Notes: a model not told the origin generated them from the sequence alone. A DNA stretch of 64,000 bases from SG8-30 sp963715485 (GCA_963715485.1 OY970244.1:1426001-1490000), one strand, 5' to 3'; shown: positions 25,679 through 35,633, counted from the first letter of the stretch. Translations and numbers: made by a program.

Positions 25679-26811
25679 GTGCGCACGAGCTTGCGTTGGG
25701 CCTGAAGGCTCATGAGGATACCGAAGCCGGCCAGCAGGGTCACCATCGAAGTGCCTCCATAACTCACCAGTGGCAGTGGTACGCCGACAACGGGTAGCAA
25801 GCCGGTGACCATGCCGGTATTGACGAGAACGTAGACGAAAAAGGTCAACGCGATGCTGCCGGATACCAGTCGGCCGAAGGTGTCCCGGCACTGGTTCGCA
25901 AGGTAAAGGGCGCGGCCGATGACCACGAGATAGAGGCCGATCAGGAACAGTTGCCCAAGCAAGCCGAGTTCCTCGCCGATCACTGCAAAAATGAAGTCGG
26001 TCGAGCGCTCCGGCAGGAACTCAAGCTGGGCCTGGCTGCCGTTCATCCAGCCCTTGCCGAAGACACCCCCCGATCCGATCGCGATCTGCGACTGGATGAT
26101 GTGGTAGCCGGCCCCCAGCGGGTCGGTCTGGGGATCGAGCAGGGTCAGCACACGACTTCGCTGGTAGTCGTGCATCAGGAACCACGCCAGCGGGGTGGCC
26201 GCCGCCGCCAGCCCGGCCCCCGCGAAGACGAATCGCCATGGCAGGCCGGCGAGCAGGAGCACCGACAGTCCGGCGGCCGCCACCAGCAGCGCTGTGCCCA
26301 GGTCGGGTTGCTCGGCGACAAGCAGTGCAGGGATGGCGACGATAACGAGCACCACCAGGGTCTCCCGGATCGACGCCGGCAAGGCCCGGTCGTGCAGGTA
26401 CCAGGCGCACATCATCGGAACCGCCAGTTTCATGAGTTCAGACGGCTGGAACCGCACGACTCCGAGGTCGAGCCAGCGCTGCGCGCCCTTGCCGATGTCA
26501 CCGAGACCGGCGACGACCATCAACAGCAGCACCCCGATGCCGTAGGCAAGCGGCGTGACCATGCGCAGGAACCTGGCTGGGACTTGCGCCAGAATCAGCA
26601 TGCCGACGATGGCGATTCCCAGCCTCACCACCTGCCTGGTCCACATGGCCGTGTTCCCGCCCGCTGCGCTATACAGCACCAGCAGGCCGAACGCGGCGAC
26701 GGCAGCAAGCCCGACCAGCAGCGCCCCATCGAGATGCAAGGCCTTGAGCAGCCGCGTGCCGCGGGTAAGCGTTCGCCGGGAGCGTGACTCGCCGAAACCC
26801 TGATGCATCAT
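25675..26811 (-). CDS. rodA: Rod-shape SEDS glycosyltransferase RodA
   Basis: Polymerises lipid II into glycan strands in the elongasome with PBP2. The 378-residue protein (E. coli 370) has about ten membrane segments, GAQRWLDLG-VRFQPSE in the conserved SEDS loop, the periplasmic loop around QSQIAIGSGGVFGKGW, EFLPERSTDFIFAVIGEE, and the C-terminal PLPLVSYGGTSM. It overlaps mrdA and mltB by four bases each, so the block is translationally coupled. Confidence 0.96.
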   Translation of the reverse strand: MMHQGFGESRSRRTLTRGTRLLKALHLDGALLVGLAAVAAFGLLVLYSAAGGNTAMWTRQVVRLGIAIVGMLILAQVPARFLRMVTPLAYGIGVLLLMVVAGLGDIGKGAQRWLDLGVVRFQPSELMKLAVPMMCAWYLHDRALPASIRETLVVLVIVAIPALLVAEQPDLGTALLVAAAGLSVLLLAGLPWRFVFAGAGLAAAATPLAWFLMHDYQRSRVLTLLDPQTDPLGAGYHIIQSQIAIGSGGVFGKGWMNGSQAQLEFLPERSTDFIFAVIGEELGLLGQLFLIGLYLVVIGRALYLANQCRDTFGRLVSGSIALTFFVYVLVNTGMVTGLLPVVGVPLPLVSYGGTSMVTLLAGFGILMSLQAQRKLVRT

Positions 26812-28688
26812 GGCGATGGCTCCGACAGGAAGGCGTCGAAGACCGCGCGCGCAACCGGGGCGGCGACCGAGCTGCCGTGACCGCCGTTCTCGACCAGCAC
26901 CGCGACCGCAAGCCGCGGCTGCTCCGCGGGTGCGAACGCCACGAACAGCGCGTGGTCACGCAGCCGGTCGGAGACCGTCTTTTCGTCGTATTTTTCCTGC
27001 TGACCGACGGTATAGACCTGTGCGGTGCCTGTCTTGCCAGCGATCGTGTAGGCGGCGCCGCGAGCGGCGCGCACGGCGGTGCCGCGCGGTCCGGTGGTTA
27101 CCGCGACCATGGCGTCGACGATCACCTCCCAGCTGCCGGGGTCATTGAGGGTAACCGTCGGCAGCGGCTCGGGCGGCCGGGGCGTCCGCTCGCGCGTCTC
27201 GGGGTCGCGCAGCGAACTGACCAGACGGGGCTTGAAGTGAGGTCCGCGAGTCGCCAACACCGCCATGGCGTTGGCCAGCTGCAGCGGCGTTGCCGTCCAG
27301 TAACCCTGCCCGATGCCGACTATGACAGTCTCGCCCGGGAACCAGACCCGCATCTCAGGCTGCTTGAAGGCGCTCTTCTTCCACGCGGTGGACGGCATGA
27401 TGCCGCCGCGTTCGCCCTGCACGTCAATGCCAGTTGGATTTCCGAAGCCAAGCCTGGTCATGGTGTCGTGGATCCGATCGATCCCGAGCGTTGCTGCCAG
27501 GCCGTAGAAGTAGACGTCACAGGAGGTCATCACCGCCTCGCGCATGTTCACCGTGCCGTGACCTTCCTTTTTCCAGTCCCGGTAGCGGTGACTGGAATTC
27601 GGTAGCGTGAAGAAGCCGCGGCAGAAGCGCGTGTCCTCGGGCTTGATGACGCCGGCCTCCAGTCCCGCCAGCGCCATCAGCGGCTTGATGGTGGAGCCCG
27701 GCGGGTAGGTGCCACGCAGGACCCTGTTGTACAGCGGCTGGTCGGGGTTGGTGGTCAAGTCGCGGTAGTCGGCCGTCGAGATGCCTCGCGCAAACTTGTT
27801 GGGGTCGAAGGTCGGCGTACTGGCCAGCACCAGCACATCACCGGTCCAGGGGTCGAGCGCGACCACCGCTCCGCGACGGTCACCCATCGCCTGCTCAGCG
27901 ACCCGCTGCAGCTCGATGTCCAGCGACAACTCGAGGTCGCGACCGGCAGCCGGGCGGTCGATGCGCAGTTCCGGCCTGGCTCCGCCAAGGGTTTCGACAC
28001 TGCGGCCCTCGGCGTTGACGAGCACCTCGCGAAAACCACCCCGACCGTGCAGTTCGGCCTCGTAGGAACGTTCCAGCCCGGTCTTGCCGATGGCGGCGGT
28101 GCCGAAATACTGCGCGGGGTCAAGGCGCTTCAGGTCATCCTCGCTGATCGACCCGACGTAACCGAGCGCATGCACACCGACCGGTCCGTAGGGATAGTGA
28201 CGCGCCATGCGGGTCGCGAGGTCGACGCCGCGGAGTTCGTGGCGGTGCACGGCGTAGCGGCTGATCTCGTCGTCGGTCAGCCTCAGGCGCACCGGGACCG
28301 CCTCGAAAAGGCGCCGGCTGGCGATCAGCTTCCTGACCCGATCGAGGTCGTCCGATTCGAGCAACTCGAGCTGCACCAGCCGCTGCAGCACCCCATCCAG
28401 GTCCGTGACCTGTTCGCGGGTGATGGTCAACTGGTAGGCCGGTGTGTTTTCGGCCAGAACCCTGCCCTTGCGGTCGTAAATGATGCCTCTGTCGGGCGGC
28501 AGTGGCTCGATCCGGACCCGGTTTCCCTGGGACAGTTCCGCGTAGTACTGGTAACGAACGACCTGCAGCCACAGCAGCCGGCCGGCTACCAATGCAAGCA
28601 GGAGCGCGACGATGCCACCGGCCAGCAAGACGCGCAGTTCGAAGGTCCGTTGCTCACGAAACAGGTCCTTGACCTTGACTCGTCGCAT
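26808..28688 (-). CDS. mrdA: Penicillin-binding protein 2 (elongation transpeptidase)
   Basis: Class B PBP that crosslinks new murein during elongation. The 626-residue protein has one N-terminal membrane anchor (about 18-42), a pedestal domain with NRVRIEPLPPDRG, and a transpeptidase domain with S332-T-I-K, S389-C-D and K552-T-G. The S-x-D form at the second motif is typical of PBP2. E. coli PBP2 has 633 residues. It overlaps rodA (ATGA) and follows mreD closely. Confidence 0.97.
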   Translation of the reverse strand: MRRVKVKDLFREQRTFELRVLLAGGIVALLLALVAGRLLWLQVVRYQYYAELSQGNRVRIEPLPPDRGIIYDRKGRVLAENTPAYQLTITREQVTDLDGVLQRLVQLELLESDDLDRVRKLIASRRLFEAVPVRLRLTDDEISRYAVHRHELRGVDLATRMARHYPYGPVGVHALGYVGSISEDDLKRLDPAQYFGTAAIGKTGLERSYEAELHGRGGFREVLVNAEGRSVETLGGARPELRIDRPAAGRDLELSLDIELQRVAEQAMGDRRGAVVALDPWTGDVLVLASTPTFDPNKFARGISTADYRDLTTNPDQPLYNRVLRGTYPPGSTIKPLMALAGLEAGVIKPEDTRFCRGFFTLPNSSHRYRDWKKEGHGTVNMREAVMTSCDVYFYGLAATLGIDRIHDTMTRLGFGNPTGIDVQGERGGIMPSTAWKKSAFKQPEMRVWFPGETVIVGIGQGYWTATPLQLANAMAVLATRGPHFKPRLVSSLRDPETRERTPRPPEPLPTVTLNDPGSWEVIVDAMVAVTTGPRGTAVRAARGAAYTIAGKTGTAQVYTVGQQEKYDEKTVSDRLRDHALFVAFAPAEQPRLAVAVLVENGGHGSSVAAPVARAVFDAFLSEPSP

Positions 28689-28698
28689 CGATGCCGGC

Positions 28699-29178
28699 TC
28701 AGGCCCTGATGGCCAGGCGTGAATAGAGTCCGGTCATGAGCGGCCAGCAGGCGGCGCCGGTCAGCACCGGCAGCCAACGGGCCCAGGCCGTCACCGGGAA
28801 GCCGGCGATGCCGTCGATCCAGAACAGGATGAATTCGTTCAAAAGCAACAGTCCGAAAATGACTGCTGACTGGTGCAGGATCGGGAAGGCGCGGATCCTG
28901 AGGCGCATCTTGAGCGCGATATAGGCGATTACGACCAGCGCCAGGGCATTCTGCCCCAGCAGCATTCCGTGCAGCGCGTCAATCGCCAGGCCTGAAACCC
29001 AGGCCATCAGCAACCCTGTCGTTCGAATGGACAGCAGGCACAGCCACAGGACGGTCAGCGCAACGAAATTGGGCCGCAACGGTTCCAGCCAATCCGGCAA
29101 GGGTACGACGGTCGTGGCGAGCGATACCGCCAGCAGCAGAACCAGAACGGGCCAGTTTCTGACAGGTCGGCGGGCCAC
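28699..29178 (-). CDS. mreD: Rod-shape-determining protein MreD
   Basis: 159-residue integral membrane protein with about five hydrophobic segments and short loops, including RPNFVALTVLWLCL, GLAIDALHGMLLGQNAL (a conserved MreD stretch) and a C-terminal helix. It bridges MreC and the elongasome. The gene starts two bases after the mreC stop and ends ten bases before mrdA, so mreC-mreD-mrdA-rodA are likely one transcript. Confidence 0.93.
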   Translation of the reverse strand: MARRPVRNWPVLVLLLAVSLATTVVPLPDWLEPLRPNFVALTVLWLCLLSIRTTGLLMAWVSGLAIDALHGMLLGQNALALVVIAYIALKMRLRIRAFPILHQSAVIFGLLLLNEFILFWIDGIAGFPVTAWARWLPVLTGAACWPLMTGLYSRLAIRA

Positions 29179-29180
29179 GG

Positions 29181-30179
29181 TCAGTTTCCCGCCGCCGGGG
29201 TAGGGTCTGCCGGCAGTTCCGGCGCCGGCTCGGCCGCGGCAGTGTCCGGTGCCGGCACGCCTTCCGGGGTCGCGTCATGGGGGTCCACCTGCAACGACTG
29301 ACCAGCGCCAGCCTCGTCGTCGGGCTCCACCACGCGATTGTCGAACCATACGAGCAGGACCTCCGGATCGCGGTCGAGCTGCGCGAGCGGGGCGGCGCTG
29401 ACGGACAACAGGGGCTCGGAGGGGTCGCGTCGGACCTCGCCGACTTTGGCCACCGGATATCCGGGCGGAAAGACGCCGCCGAGTCCCGAGCTGACCACGA
29501 GGTCGCCCTCGACGATGTCAGCATTTCGCGGCAGGTAGGGCAGCATCAGGTTTCCGGCCTGGCCCTGTCCCACGGCGATCGTGCGCACCCCTGTACGGTT
29601 GATCTGCACGGGGATGGCGTGGTCGGGGTCGGAAATCATGATGATCTCGGCGGAGACCGGACCGACTCTCATGACCTGCCCGAACACGCCAGTCGCATCG
29701 AGCGCCGCCTGACCGACGAAAACATCTTCCCGGGAGCCCTTGTTGACCAGGACACGTTGCCGGTACGGGTCCAGATCGACCCTCAGGATCTCCGCAACCA
29801 GCGACCGCTCCGCGACCCGGGCGGAGCCGGCACGCGCCTCGCGGAGCCGCTGGTTCTCCTGCTCGAGCGAGTCGAAGCGAAGCAAGCGGAGCCGGATTTC
29901 GCGATTCTCCGCCGTGAGCCGGTCATTCTCCTCGGTCAGGCCGCGGCGGGTTGTCAGTGTCTCGGATACGGCGCGCCATGCGGAGCCGGGGGCGTCCACG
30001 AGCCAGTGAACGGGATAGACGGCCGCCGAAAGCCAGCCGCGCACGACCCCGATGTACTGCTGCTGGTGATCGGCCACCATCAGTGCCACGGCGGCGGCCG
30101 CGAGGATGGCCAGGCGCAGACCCAGCGATGGGCCTTCGAGCAGTAGCGGACGGTGGTCCTGGTCCTGTATCGGCGACAA
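29181..30179 (-). CDS. mreC: Rod-shape-determining protein MreC
   Basis: 332 residues: short cytoplasmic start, one membrane helix (about 21-36), a periplasmic coiled coil (about 73-115, rich in Glu/Arg/Leu) and a double beta-barrel core (LVAEILRVDLDPYRQRVLVN to EVLLVWFDN). The C-terminal 50 residues are an acidic, Pro/Ala-rich tail (PAPDTAAAEPAPELPADP) that is probably disordered. MreC activates PBP2. It begins 107 bases after the end of mreB. Confidence 0.94.
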   Translation of the reverse strand: MSPIQDQDHRPLLLEGPSLGLRLAILAAAAVALMVADHQQQYIGVVRGWLSAAVYPVHWLVDAPGSAWRAVSETLTTRRGLTEENDRLTAENREIRLRLLRFDSLEQENQRLREARAGSARVAERSLVAEILRVDLDPYRQRVLVNKGSREDVFVGQAALDATGVFGQVMRVGPVSAEIIMISDPDHAIPVQINRTGVRTIAVGQGQAGNLMLPYLPRNADIVEGDLVVSSGLGGVFPPGYPVAKVGEVRRDPSEPLLSVSAAPLAQLDRDPEVLLVWFDNRVVEPDDEAGAGQSLQVDPHDATPEGVPAPDTAAAEPAPELPADPTPAAGN

Positions 30180-30286
30180 CGAGCGCTCCGCGGCGGAATC
30201 GACGGGCCGGAGATTCGGGGTTCAAATGTACACGACCCGCGGCGCACGCGGGCGGCGCCGGTCTGGCCAGGGCGCGCGGTACGCGA

Positions 30287-31327
30287 TCAGCCCAGGCCAA
30301 ACAGACCCGGGTGCTCTTCCGTAAGTTCGAGGATCCGGCCGCCGCCTCGGGCGACGCAGGTCAGCGGGTCTTCCGCAACCAGTACCGGCAGGCCGGTCTC
30401 TTCCATGAGCAACTTGTCGATGTCCTTGAGCAACGCGCCACCGCCGGTCAGCACGATACCAAGATCTGCAACGTCCGCGCCAAGTTCGGGCGGGGTCTGC
30501 TCGAGTGCCTTCTTTACCGCCTGGACGATGCCCTGCAGCGGTTCCTGGAGCGCCTCGAGGATTTCGTTGGAATTGAGGGTGAAGCTGCGCGGCACACCTT
30601 CCGACAGGTTCCTGCCCTTGACCGACATCTCGGTCACCTGCTGCCCCGGGTAGGCCGAGCCGATCTCGATCTTGATTCGCTCGGCCGTGGCCTCGCCAAT
30701 CAGGATGCCGTAGTTGCGACGCACGTACTGGATGATGGCCTCGTCAAAACGATCGCCGCCAATGCGGACCGACTCGGCGTAGACGATGCCGTTCAGGGAG
30801 ATGACGGCTACTTCGGAGGTGCCGCCGCCGATGTCCAGCACCATGGAGCCGCGTGCCTCGTTGACCGGCAGTCCCGCCCCCACGGCCGCAGCCATCGGCT
30901 CGGGGATCACGTCCACGCGGCGTGCACCGGCGCCCTCAGCGGATTCCTGGATGGCCCGGCGCTCGACCTGGGTCGAGCCGAAGGGTACGCAGATAAGGAC
31001 CCGCGGACTCGGCCGCAACCAACGGTCGCCGTGAACCTTGCCGATGAAGTACTGAAGCATCTTCTCGGTGTAGGTGAAGTCGGCGATCACGCCATCCTTC
31101 ATCGGCCGGACGGCGGTGATGTGCCCCGGCGTCCTTCCGAGCATGTTCTTGGCCTCGGCTCCCACCGCCACGATGGTCTTGCCGCCCCGGCCGACCTCGT
31201 CCTGGACCGCGACCACGGACGGCTCGTTCAGGACGATGCCGCGTCCGCTGACGTAGATCAGCGTATTGGCGGTGCCCAGGTCTATCGAAACGTCGCTGGA
31301 GAAGTAACCCCGGAGGCTTTTGAACAT
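30287..31327 (-). CDS. mreB: Actin-like rod-shape protein MreB
   Basis: 346-residue actin homologue (E. coli 347) that forms membrane-bound filaments guiding the elongasome. The N-terminal FKSLRGYFSSDVSIDLGTAN contains the membrane helix and phosphate-1 loop; LDIGGGTSEVAVI is phosphate-2 and IVLTGGGALL the adenosine region. ATG 31327 is the family start. It is divergent from gatC across a 130-base gap that should hold both promoters. The head of the shape block, 107 bases before mreC. Confidence 0.97.
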   Translation of the reverse strand: MFKSLRGYFSSDVSIDLGTANTLIYVSGRGIVLNEPSVVAVQDEVGRGGKTIVAVGAEAKNMLGRTPGHITAVRPMKDGVIADFTYTEKMLQYFIGKVHGDRWLRPSPRVLICVPFGSTQVERRAIQESAEGAGARRVDVIPEPMAAAVGAGLPVNEARGSMVLDIGGGTSEVAVISLNGIVYAESVRIGGDRFDEAIIQYVRRNYGILIGEATAERIKIEIGSAYPGQQVTEMSVKGRNLSEGVPRSFTLNSNEILEALQEPLQGIVQAVKKALEQTPPELGADVADLGIVLTGGGALLKDIDKLLMEETGLPVLVAEDPLTCVARGGGRILELTEEHPGLFGLG

Positions 31328-31457
31328 GGTGCTTTGACGGCAAGAAGAGGGTAGACAGAAAGACCGGGCAGTGTATCCGTCGTGAGGACTTTCCACAAGC
31401 AGACGTGTATGATTACGCAGGGTTTTTTCGCCCGAATCCTTGCCCTTTGGAGTTACC

Positions 31458-31748
31458 GTGACGCTTACCCGCCGCGACGTCGAGAACATCGCGCTTCTTG
31501 CGCGGCTCCGGATCACCGACGAGGAGTTGCCGGGCTATGTCGGCAGCCTGTCGCGCATCCTCGAATTCGTTGAGCAACTCGGCTCGGCCGAGACCGACGA
31601 GGTCGAGCCCATGGCGCATCCGCTCGAGGACCAGGTGCAGCGCCTGCGGCCGGACGAGCCGACCGAAACCGACCACCGCGAGCTCTACCAGCAGAACGCG
31701 CCCGCGGTGGAGGCGGGCCTCTACATCGTGCCGAAGGTGATCGAGTGA
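31458..31748 (+). CDS. gatC: Asp-tRNA(Asn)/Glu-tRNA(Gln) amidotransferase subunit C
   Basis: 96-residue small subunit that wraps GatA and GatB. The start MTLTRRDVENIALLARLRI and the later PMAHPLEDQVQRLRPD are typical GatC. GTG 31458 is chosen because TTGGAG sits six bases upstream. A TATGAT hexamer at 31408-31413 is a plausible -10. GTGA joins it to gatA. Confidence 0.94.
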   Translation: MTLTRRDVENIALLARLRITDEELPGYVGSLSRILEFVEQLGSAETDEVEPMAHPLEDQVQRLRPDEPTETDHRELYQQNAPAVEAGLYIVPKVIE

Positions 31749-33205
31749 GCCTCCATCTCAAGTCGGCGGCCGAGCTGGGCCGCGGCATCCGCGCCGGAGA
31801 GTACTCCAGCGAGGAGGTCACACGTCATTTCCTGGACCGCATCGACCAGGGCAACGGTCGGTTGAACGCCTTCGTCACGGTGACCGCCGAACGCGCGCTC
31901 GAGGACGCGCGGCGGGCCGATGCCGCGATCAAGGCTGGCGAGGGGGGCGCGCTCACTGGCGTTCCCCTGGCCCACAAGGACATTTTCTGCACCAGCAAGA
32001 TCCTTACCACCTGCGGGTCGAAGATGCTGTCGAACTTCGTCTCGCCCTATGACGCCACCGTGGTCGAGCGTCTGGCCGCGGCCGGCACGGTCCTGCTCGG
32101 CAAGACCAATATGGACGAGTTCGCGATGGGTTCGTCCAACGAAACCAGCTTCTACGGTCCGGTCCGCAACCCCTGGGACGAGAACCGGGTGCCGGGTGGG
32201 TCATCCGGTGGCTCGGCGGCTGCGGTTGCGGCTCGTCTCGCACCCGTGGCGACCGGCACGGACACGGGCGGGTCGATCCGCCAGCCAGCCGCGCTCACGG
32301 GCCTGACCGGAGTCAAGCCCACCTACGGTCGGGTCTCCCGCTACGGCATGATCGCCTTCGCGTCGAGCCTGGACCAGGGTGGGGTGCTGGCGCAGTCGGC
32401 AGAGGACGCGGCCCTGTTGCTCGAGGCCATTGCCGGATTCGACCCGCGGGATTCGACCAGCGTAGACGCGCCGGTGCCGGCCTACGCAGCCCAGCTCGAC
32501 CGGCCGGTGAAGGGCCTGAAGGTCGGCATCATCCGCGAGTTCTTCGGTGAGGGGCTGGACCCGGCAACCGGTGATGCCGTTCAGGCAGCGCTGGAGGTGT
32601 ATCGCTCTCTGGGCGCCGAGCTGGTGGAGCTGAGCCTGCCGGCGCTGCCACTGTCGGTACCGACCTACTACGTCGTGGCCCCGGCCGAGTGCTCATCGAA
32701 CCTGTCGCGATTCGACGGCGTGCGCTTCGGCTATCGCTGCGAGGACCCGAAGGACCTGCTCGACCTGTACACCAGGTCTAGAGGGGAGGGGTTCGGGCCC
32801 GAGGTCAAGCGCCGGATCATGACCGGGACCTACGTGCTTTCGGCCGGGTATTACGACGCCTACTACCTCAAGGCGCAGAAGGTCCGGAACCTCATCAATG
32901 CCGACTTCAAGCGCGCCTTTACGGAGGTCGACGTGCTCATGGGCCCGACTTGCCCCACGCCAGCCTTCGGGATAGGCGCCAAGGTCGATGACCCGATCAC
33001 CATGTACCTCAATGACATCTATACGATCGGCGCCAATCTGGCCGGCCTGCCGGCGCTGTCCGCGCCCTGCGGGCTGGTGGACGGATTGCCCGTCGGCCTG
33101 CAGGTGATCGGGCCGCACTTTGCGGAATCCCGCGTACTGGCGGTGGCCCATGCCTACCAGCGCGAATCGGACTGGCACCGGCGCATTCCGCCGGCCTGGG
33201 CGTGA
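31745..33205 (+). CDS. gatA: Asp-tRNA(Asn)/Glu-tRNA(Gln) amidotransferase subunit A
   Basis: 486-residue amidase-signature enzyme that releases ammonia from glutamine for transamidation of mischarged tRNA. The catalytic triad is visible: K78 (AHKDIFC), S153 (PGGSSGGSAA) and S177 (DTGGSIRQPA). It starts with GTG overlapping the gatC stop. A gatCAB operon means that Asn-tRNA and/or Gln-tRNA can be made indirectly; the tRNA-Gln at 50819 is a possible acceptor. Confidence 0.97.
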   Translation: MSLHLKSAAELGRGIRAGEYSSEEVTRHFLDRIDQGNGRLNAFVTVTAERALEDARRADAAIKAGEGGALTGVPLAHKDIFCTSKILTTCGSKMLSNFVSPYDATVVERLAAAGTVLLGKTNMDEFAMGSSNETSFYGPVRNPWDENRVPGGSSGGSAAAVAARLAPVATGTDTGGSIRQPAALTGLTGVKPTYGRVSRYGMIAFASSLDQGGVLAQSAEDAALLLEAIAGFDPRDSTSVDAPVPAYAAQLDRPVKGLKVGIIREFFGEGLDPATGDAVQAALEVYRSLGAELVELSLPALPLSVPTYYVVAPAECSSNLSRFDGVRFGYRCEDPKDLLDLYTRSRGEGFGPEVKRRIMTGTYVLSAGYYDAYYLKAQKVRNLINADFKRAFTEVDVLMGPTCPTPAFGIGAKVDDPITMYLNDIYTIGANLAGLPALSAPCGLVDGLPVGLQVIGPHFAESRVLAVAHAYQRESDWHRRIPPAWA

Positions 33206-33216
33206 GGAGCGAGCCA

Positions 33217-34662
33217 ATGACTATCGAATGGGAAATCGTCATCGGTCTCGAAATCCACGCGCAGCTGGCGACGCGCAGCAAGATTTTCTCGGCATCCCCG
33301 ACTGCCTTCGGCGCGGCGCCCAACGTGCAGGCCAACCTGGTCGACCTGGGCTACCCGGGCGTCCTGCCCGTGCTCAATGGCGAGGCCGTGCGAATGGCCG
33401 CCAGGTTCGGGCTGGCCGTCGGCGGCAAGGTCGCGCGGCGCTCGGTGTTCGCGCGCAAGAATTACTTCTATCCGGACCTGCCCAAGGGCTACCAGATCAG
33501 CCAGTACGAGCTGCCGGTGGTGGAGGACGGGACCGTCGACATCGTGCTCGACGATGGCCTGCGCAAGACCATCGGCATCACGCGGGCGCACCTCGAGGAA
33601 GACGCCGGGAAGTCGCTGCACGAAGGCCTCGGTGCGCATACGGGCATCGACCTGAACCGTGCCGGGACACCGCTGCTGGAGATCGTATCCGAGCCGGACA
33701 TGAGGTCCGCGCGTGAAGCCATCGCCTACATGAAGAAGATCCACACCCTGGTCCGCTACCTGGAGATCTGCGACGGCAACATGCAGGAGGGATCCTTTCG
33801 CTGCGACGCAAACGTCTCCGTGCGGCACATGGGGAAGCACGAGTACGGTACGCGCTGCGAGATAAAGAACCTAAACTCGTTCCGCTTCGTCGAGAAGGCG
33901 ATCAACTACGAGGTGGCCCGTCAGGTCGACATCCTCGAGGGCGGCGGCTCGATCGTGCAGGAAACGCGGCTCTTCGACCCTGACCGTAACGAAACCCGCT
34001 CCATGCGGTCCAAGGAAGAGGCGAACGATTACCGCTACTTCCCGGATCCCGACCTGCTGCCGCTGGTGCTGGAGGATGGCTGGATCGAGCGGGTCCGCGC
34101 CAGCCTCCCCGAGTTGCCGGACGAGAAGGCCGGCAGGTTCGTGCGCGAGTTCGGGCTGTCGGAGTACGACGCCGGCGTGCTGACGGCGAGCCGGGAGACA
34201 GCGGCCTACTACGAGAGCGTGGTCGGCGCGCTCGGCGGCGAGCACAAGCTGGTGGCGAACTGGGTCATGGGCGACCTGTCCGGCTTCCTGAATCGCGACG
34301 GTCTCGAGATCGGCCAGTCGCGGATCGATGCGGAGAGGCTGTCGGGGCTGCTAAGGCGTATCGTCGACGACACGATCTCCGGCAAGATAGCCAAGGAAGT
34401 GCTCGAGGCGATGTGGGAATCGGGCCTTGGCGCCGACGAGATCATCGACGCGAAGGGCCTCAGGCAGATCACCGACAGCGGCGCGATCGAACGGGTGGTT
34501 GCCGAGGTGATGGAGGCCAACCCCAGGCAGCTGGCGGATTTCCGTTCCGGCAAGGACAAGCTGTTCGGGTTCTTTGTCGGCCAGGTGATGAAGGCTACCG
34601 GTGGCAAGGCGAACCCGGCGCAGGTGAACGAGCTGCTCAAGAGGCTGTTGCCGGGGGGCTGA
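33217..34662 (+). CDS. gatB: Asp-tRNA(Asn)/Glu-tRNA(Gln) amidotransferase subunit B
   Basis: 481 residues. Activates the tRNA-bound Glu or Asp with ATP and passes it to ammonia from GatA. It has EIVIGLEIHAQL at the start, the catalytic-cradle stretch RKNYFYPDLPKGYQISQYE, RTHLE-like RAHLEEDAGKS, and a C-terminal YqeY/tail domain (KLFGFFVGQVMKATGGKANP). ATG 33217 has GAGGAG upstream; an ATG 15 bases earlier is less likely. Eleven bases after gatA. Confidence 0.96.
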   Translation: MTIEWEIVIGLEIHAQLATRSKIFSASPTAFGAAPNVQANLVDLGYPGVLPVLNGEAVRMAARFGLAVGGKVARRSVFARKNYFYPDLPKGYQISQYELPVVEDGTVDIVLDDGLRKTIGITRAHLEEDAGKSLHEGLGAHTGIDLNRAGTPLLEIVSEPDMRSAREAIAYMKKIHTLVRYLEICDGNMQEGSFRCDANVSVRHMGKHEYGTRCEIKNLNSFRFVEKAINYEVARQVDILEGGGSIVQETRLFDPDRNETRSMRSKEEANDYRYFPDPDLLPLVLEDGWIERVRASLPELPDEKAGRFVREFGLSEYDAGVLTASRETAAYYESVVGALGGEHKLVANWVMGDLSGFLNRDGLEIGQSRIDAERLSGLLRRIVDDTISGKIAKEVLEAMWESGLGADEIIDAKGLRQITDSGAIERVVAEVMEANPRQLADFRSGKDKLFGFFVGQVMKATGGKANPAQVNELLKRLLPGG

Positions 34663-34667
34663 AATTG

Positions 34668-35576
34668 GTGGACGGTGACCTGCTCCGCCGCTTCCTGTTC
34701 GAGCGGTGGCCGGTTCGCGGCCACTTTGTCCGCCTGGATGCCAGTTGGCGGGCGGTCATCGAGCATCATGACTATCCGCCGGCCCTGATCGGCGTGCTCG
34801 GCGAGGCGCTGGCGGCTACGGTGCTTGCTGCCGGCACGATCAAGTTCAGGGGGCAGCTTTCCCTGCAGTTCCAGGGGCCGGGACCTGTTCGCCTGATCCT
34901 GGCGCAATGCACGCACGGGCACGCCATTCGCGCCGTGGCGCGCTTCGACGGCGAGCTACCCGCGGCGGCGACCCTCGGGGAACTGACCGGTGGAGGTCAG
35001 CTGGCCGTGACGATCGACGAAGAACAACGCAACAATCGTTACCAGGGCGTGGTGCCGCTGGACCGCCCGGAACTTGCGGCCTGCCTCGAGGACTATTTCG
35101 CCCGCTCGGAGCAGTTGCCGACGCGCCTCATCCTTGCCGCAACGGGCGAGCAAGCGGCAGGGCTGCTGCTGCAGCGGGTCGCGGCTGGCGCCGGCGCGTC
35201 GATCGAGGGCGACCCGCGCGCGATTGCCGCCGCCGAAGACGCCTGGAAGCGGATCGGCCTGCTGGCCGCTACCCTGACGCCCGCGGAACTCTTGCGCCTG
35301 CCTTGCGAGACCCTGTTACATCGCCTGTTCAACGAGGACGACGTCCGCCTGTTCGAGGGAGCGCCGGTGTTCTTCCGGTGCACATGCTCCCGTGAGCGGG
35401 TCTCCGGCATCCTGCGCTCGCTTGGCGAAGAAGAAGTCCGCGATATCCTGCAGGAGCGAGGCGGCGTCGAGGTGAACTGCGAGTTCTGCGGCCGCGCCTA
35501 TGCTTTCGACGCGGTCGATGCCCTGCGCCTGTTCGCGGACGGCAGCCAACCCGGCGCGCCGCCTGGCGTGCATTGA
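34668..35576 (+). CDS. hslO: Redox-regulated chaperone Hsp33
   Basis: 302-residue holdase activated by disulfide formation under oxidative and heat stress. The C-terminal zinc switch is intact: C238-x-C240 (RCTCS) and C271-x-x-C274 (NCEFCG). The N-terminal domain includes LSLQFQGPGPVRLI and the RNNRYQG-VPL stretch. It starts immediately after gatB; GTG 34668 is used, and TTG 34665 would add one residue. A run of six G lies 9 bases upstream as a weak ribosome site. Confidence 0.92.
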   Translation: MDGDLLRRFLFERWPVRGHFVRLDASWRAVIEHHDYPPALIGVLGEALAATVLAAGTIKFRGQLSLQFQGPGPVRLILAQCTHGHAIRAVARFDGELPAAATLGELTGGGQLAVTIDEEQRNNRYQGVVPLDRPELAACLEDYFARSEQLPTRLILAATGEQAAGLLLQRVAAGAGASIEGDPRAIAAAEDAWKRIGLLAATLTPAELLRLPCETLLHRLFNEDDVRLFEGAPVFFRCTCSRERVSGILRSLGEEEVRDILQERGGVEVNCEFCGRAYAFDAVDALRLFADGSQPGAPPGVH

Positions 35577-35598
35577 GGCCGGCGCTGCAACGTTTCCG

Positions 35599-35627
35599 TT
35601 TGCACCGCAACAAGGCTCCTTTAGACT
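35599..35627 (+). promoter_or_regulatory. Candidate sigma-70 promoter for metF, apparently leaderless
   Basis: TTTGCA (35599-35604), 17 bases, then TAGACT (35622-35627). The expected transcription start, seven bases on, coincides with the metF ATG at 35634, and no Shine-Dalgarno precedes that ATG. Confidence 0.5.
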
Positions 35628-35633
35628 CAAAAG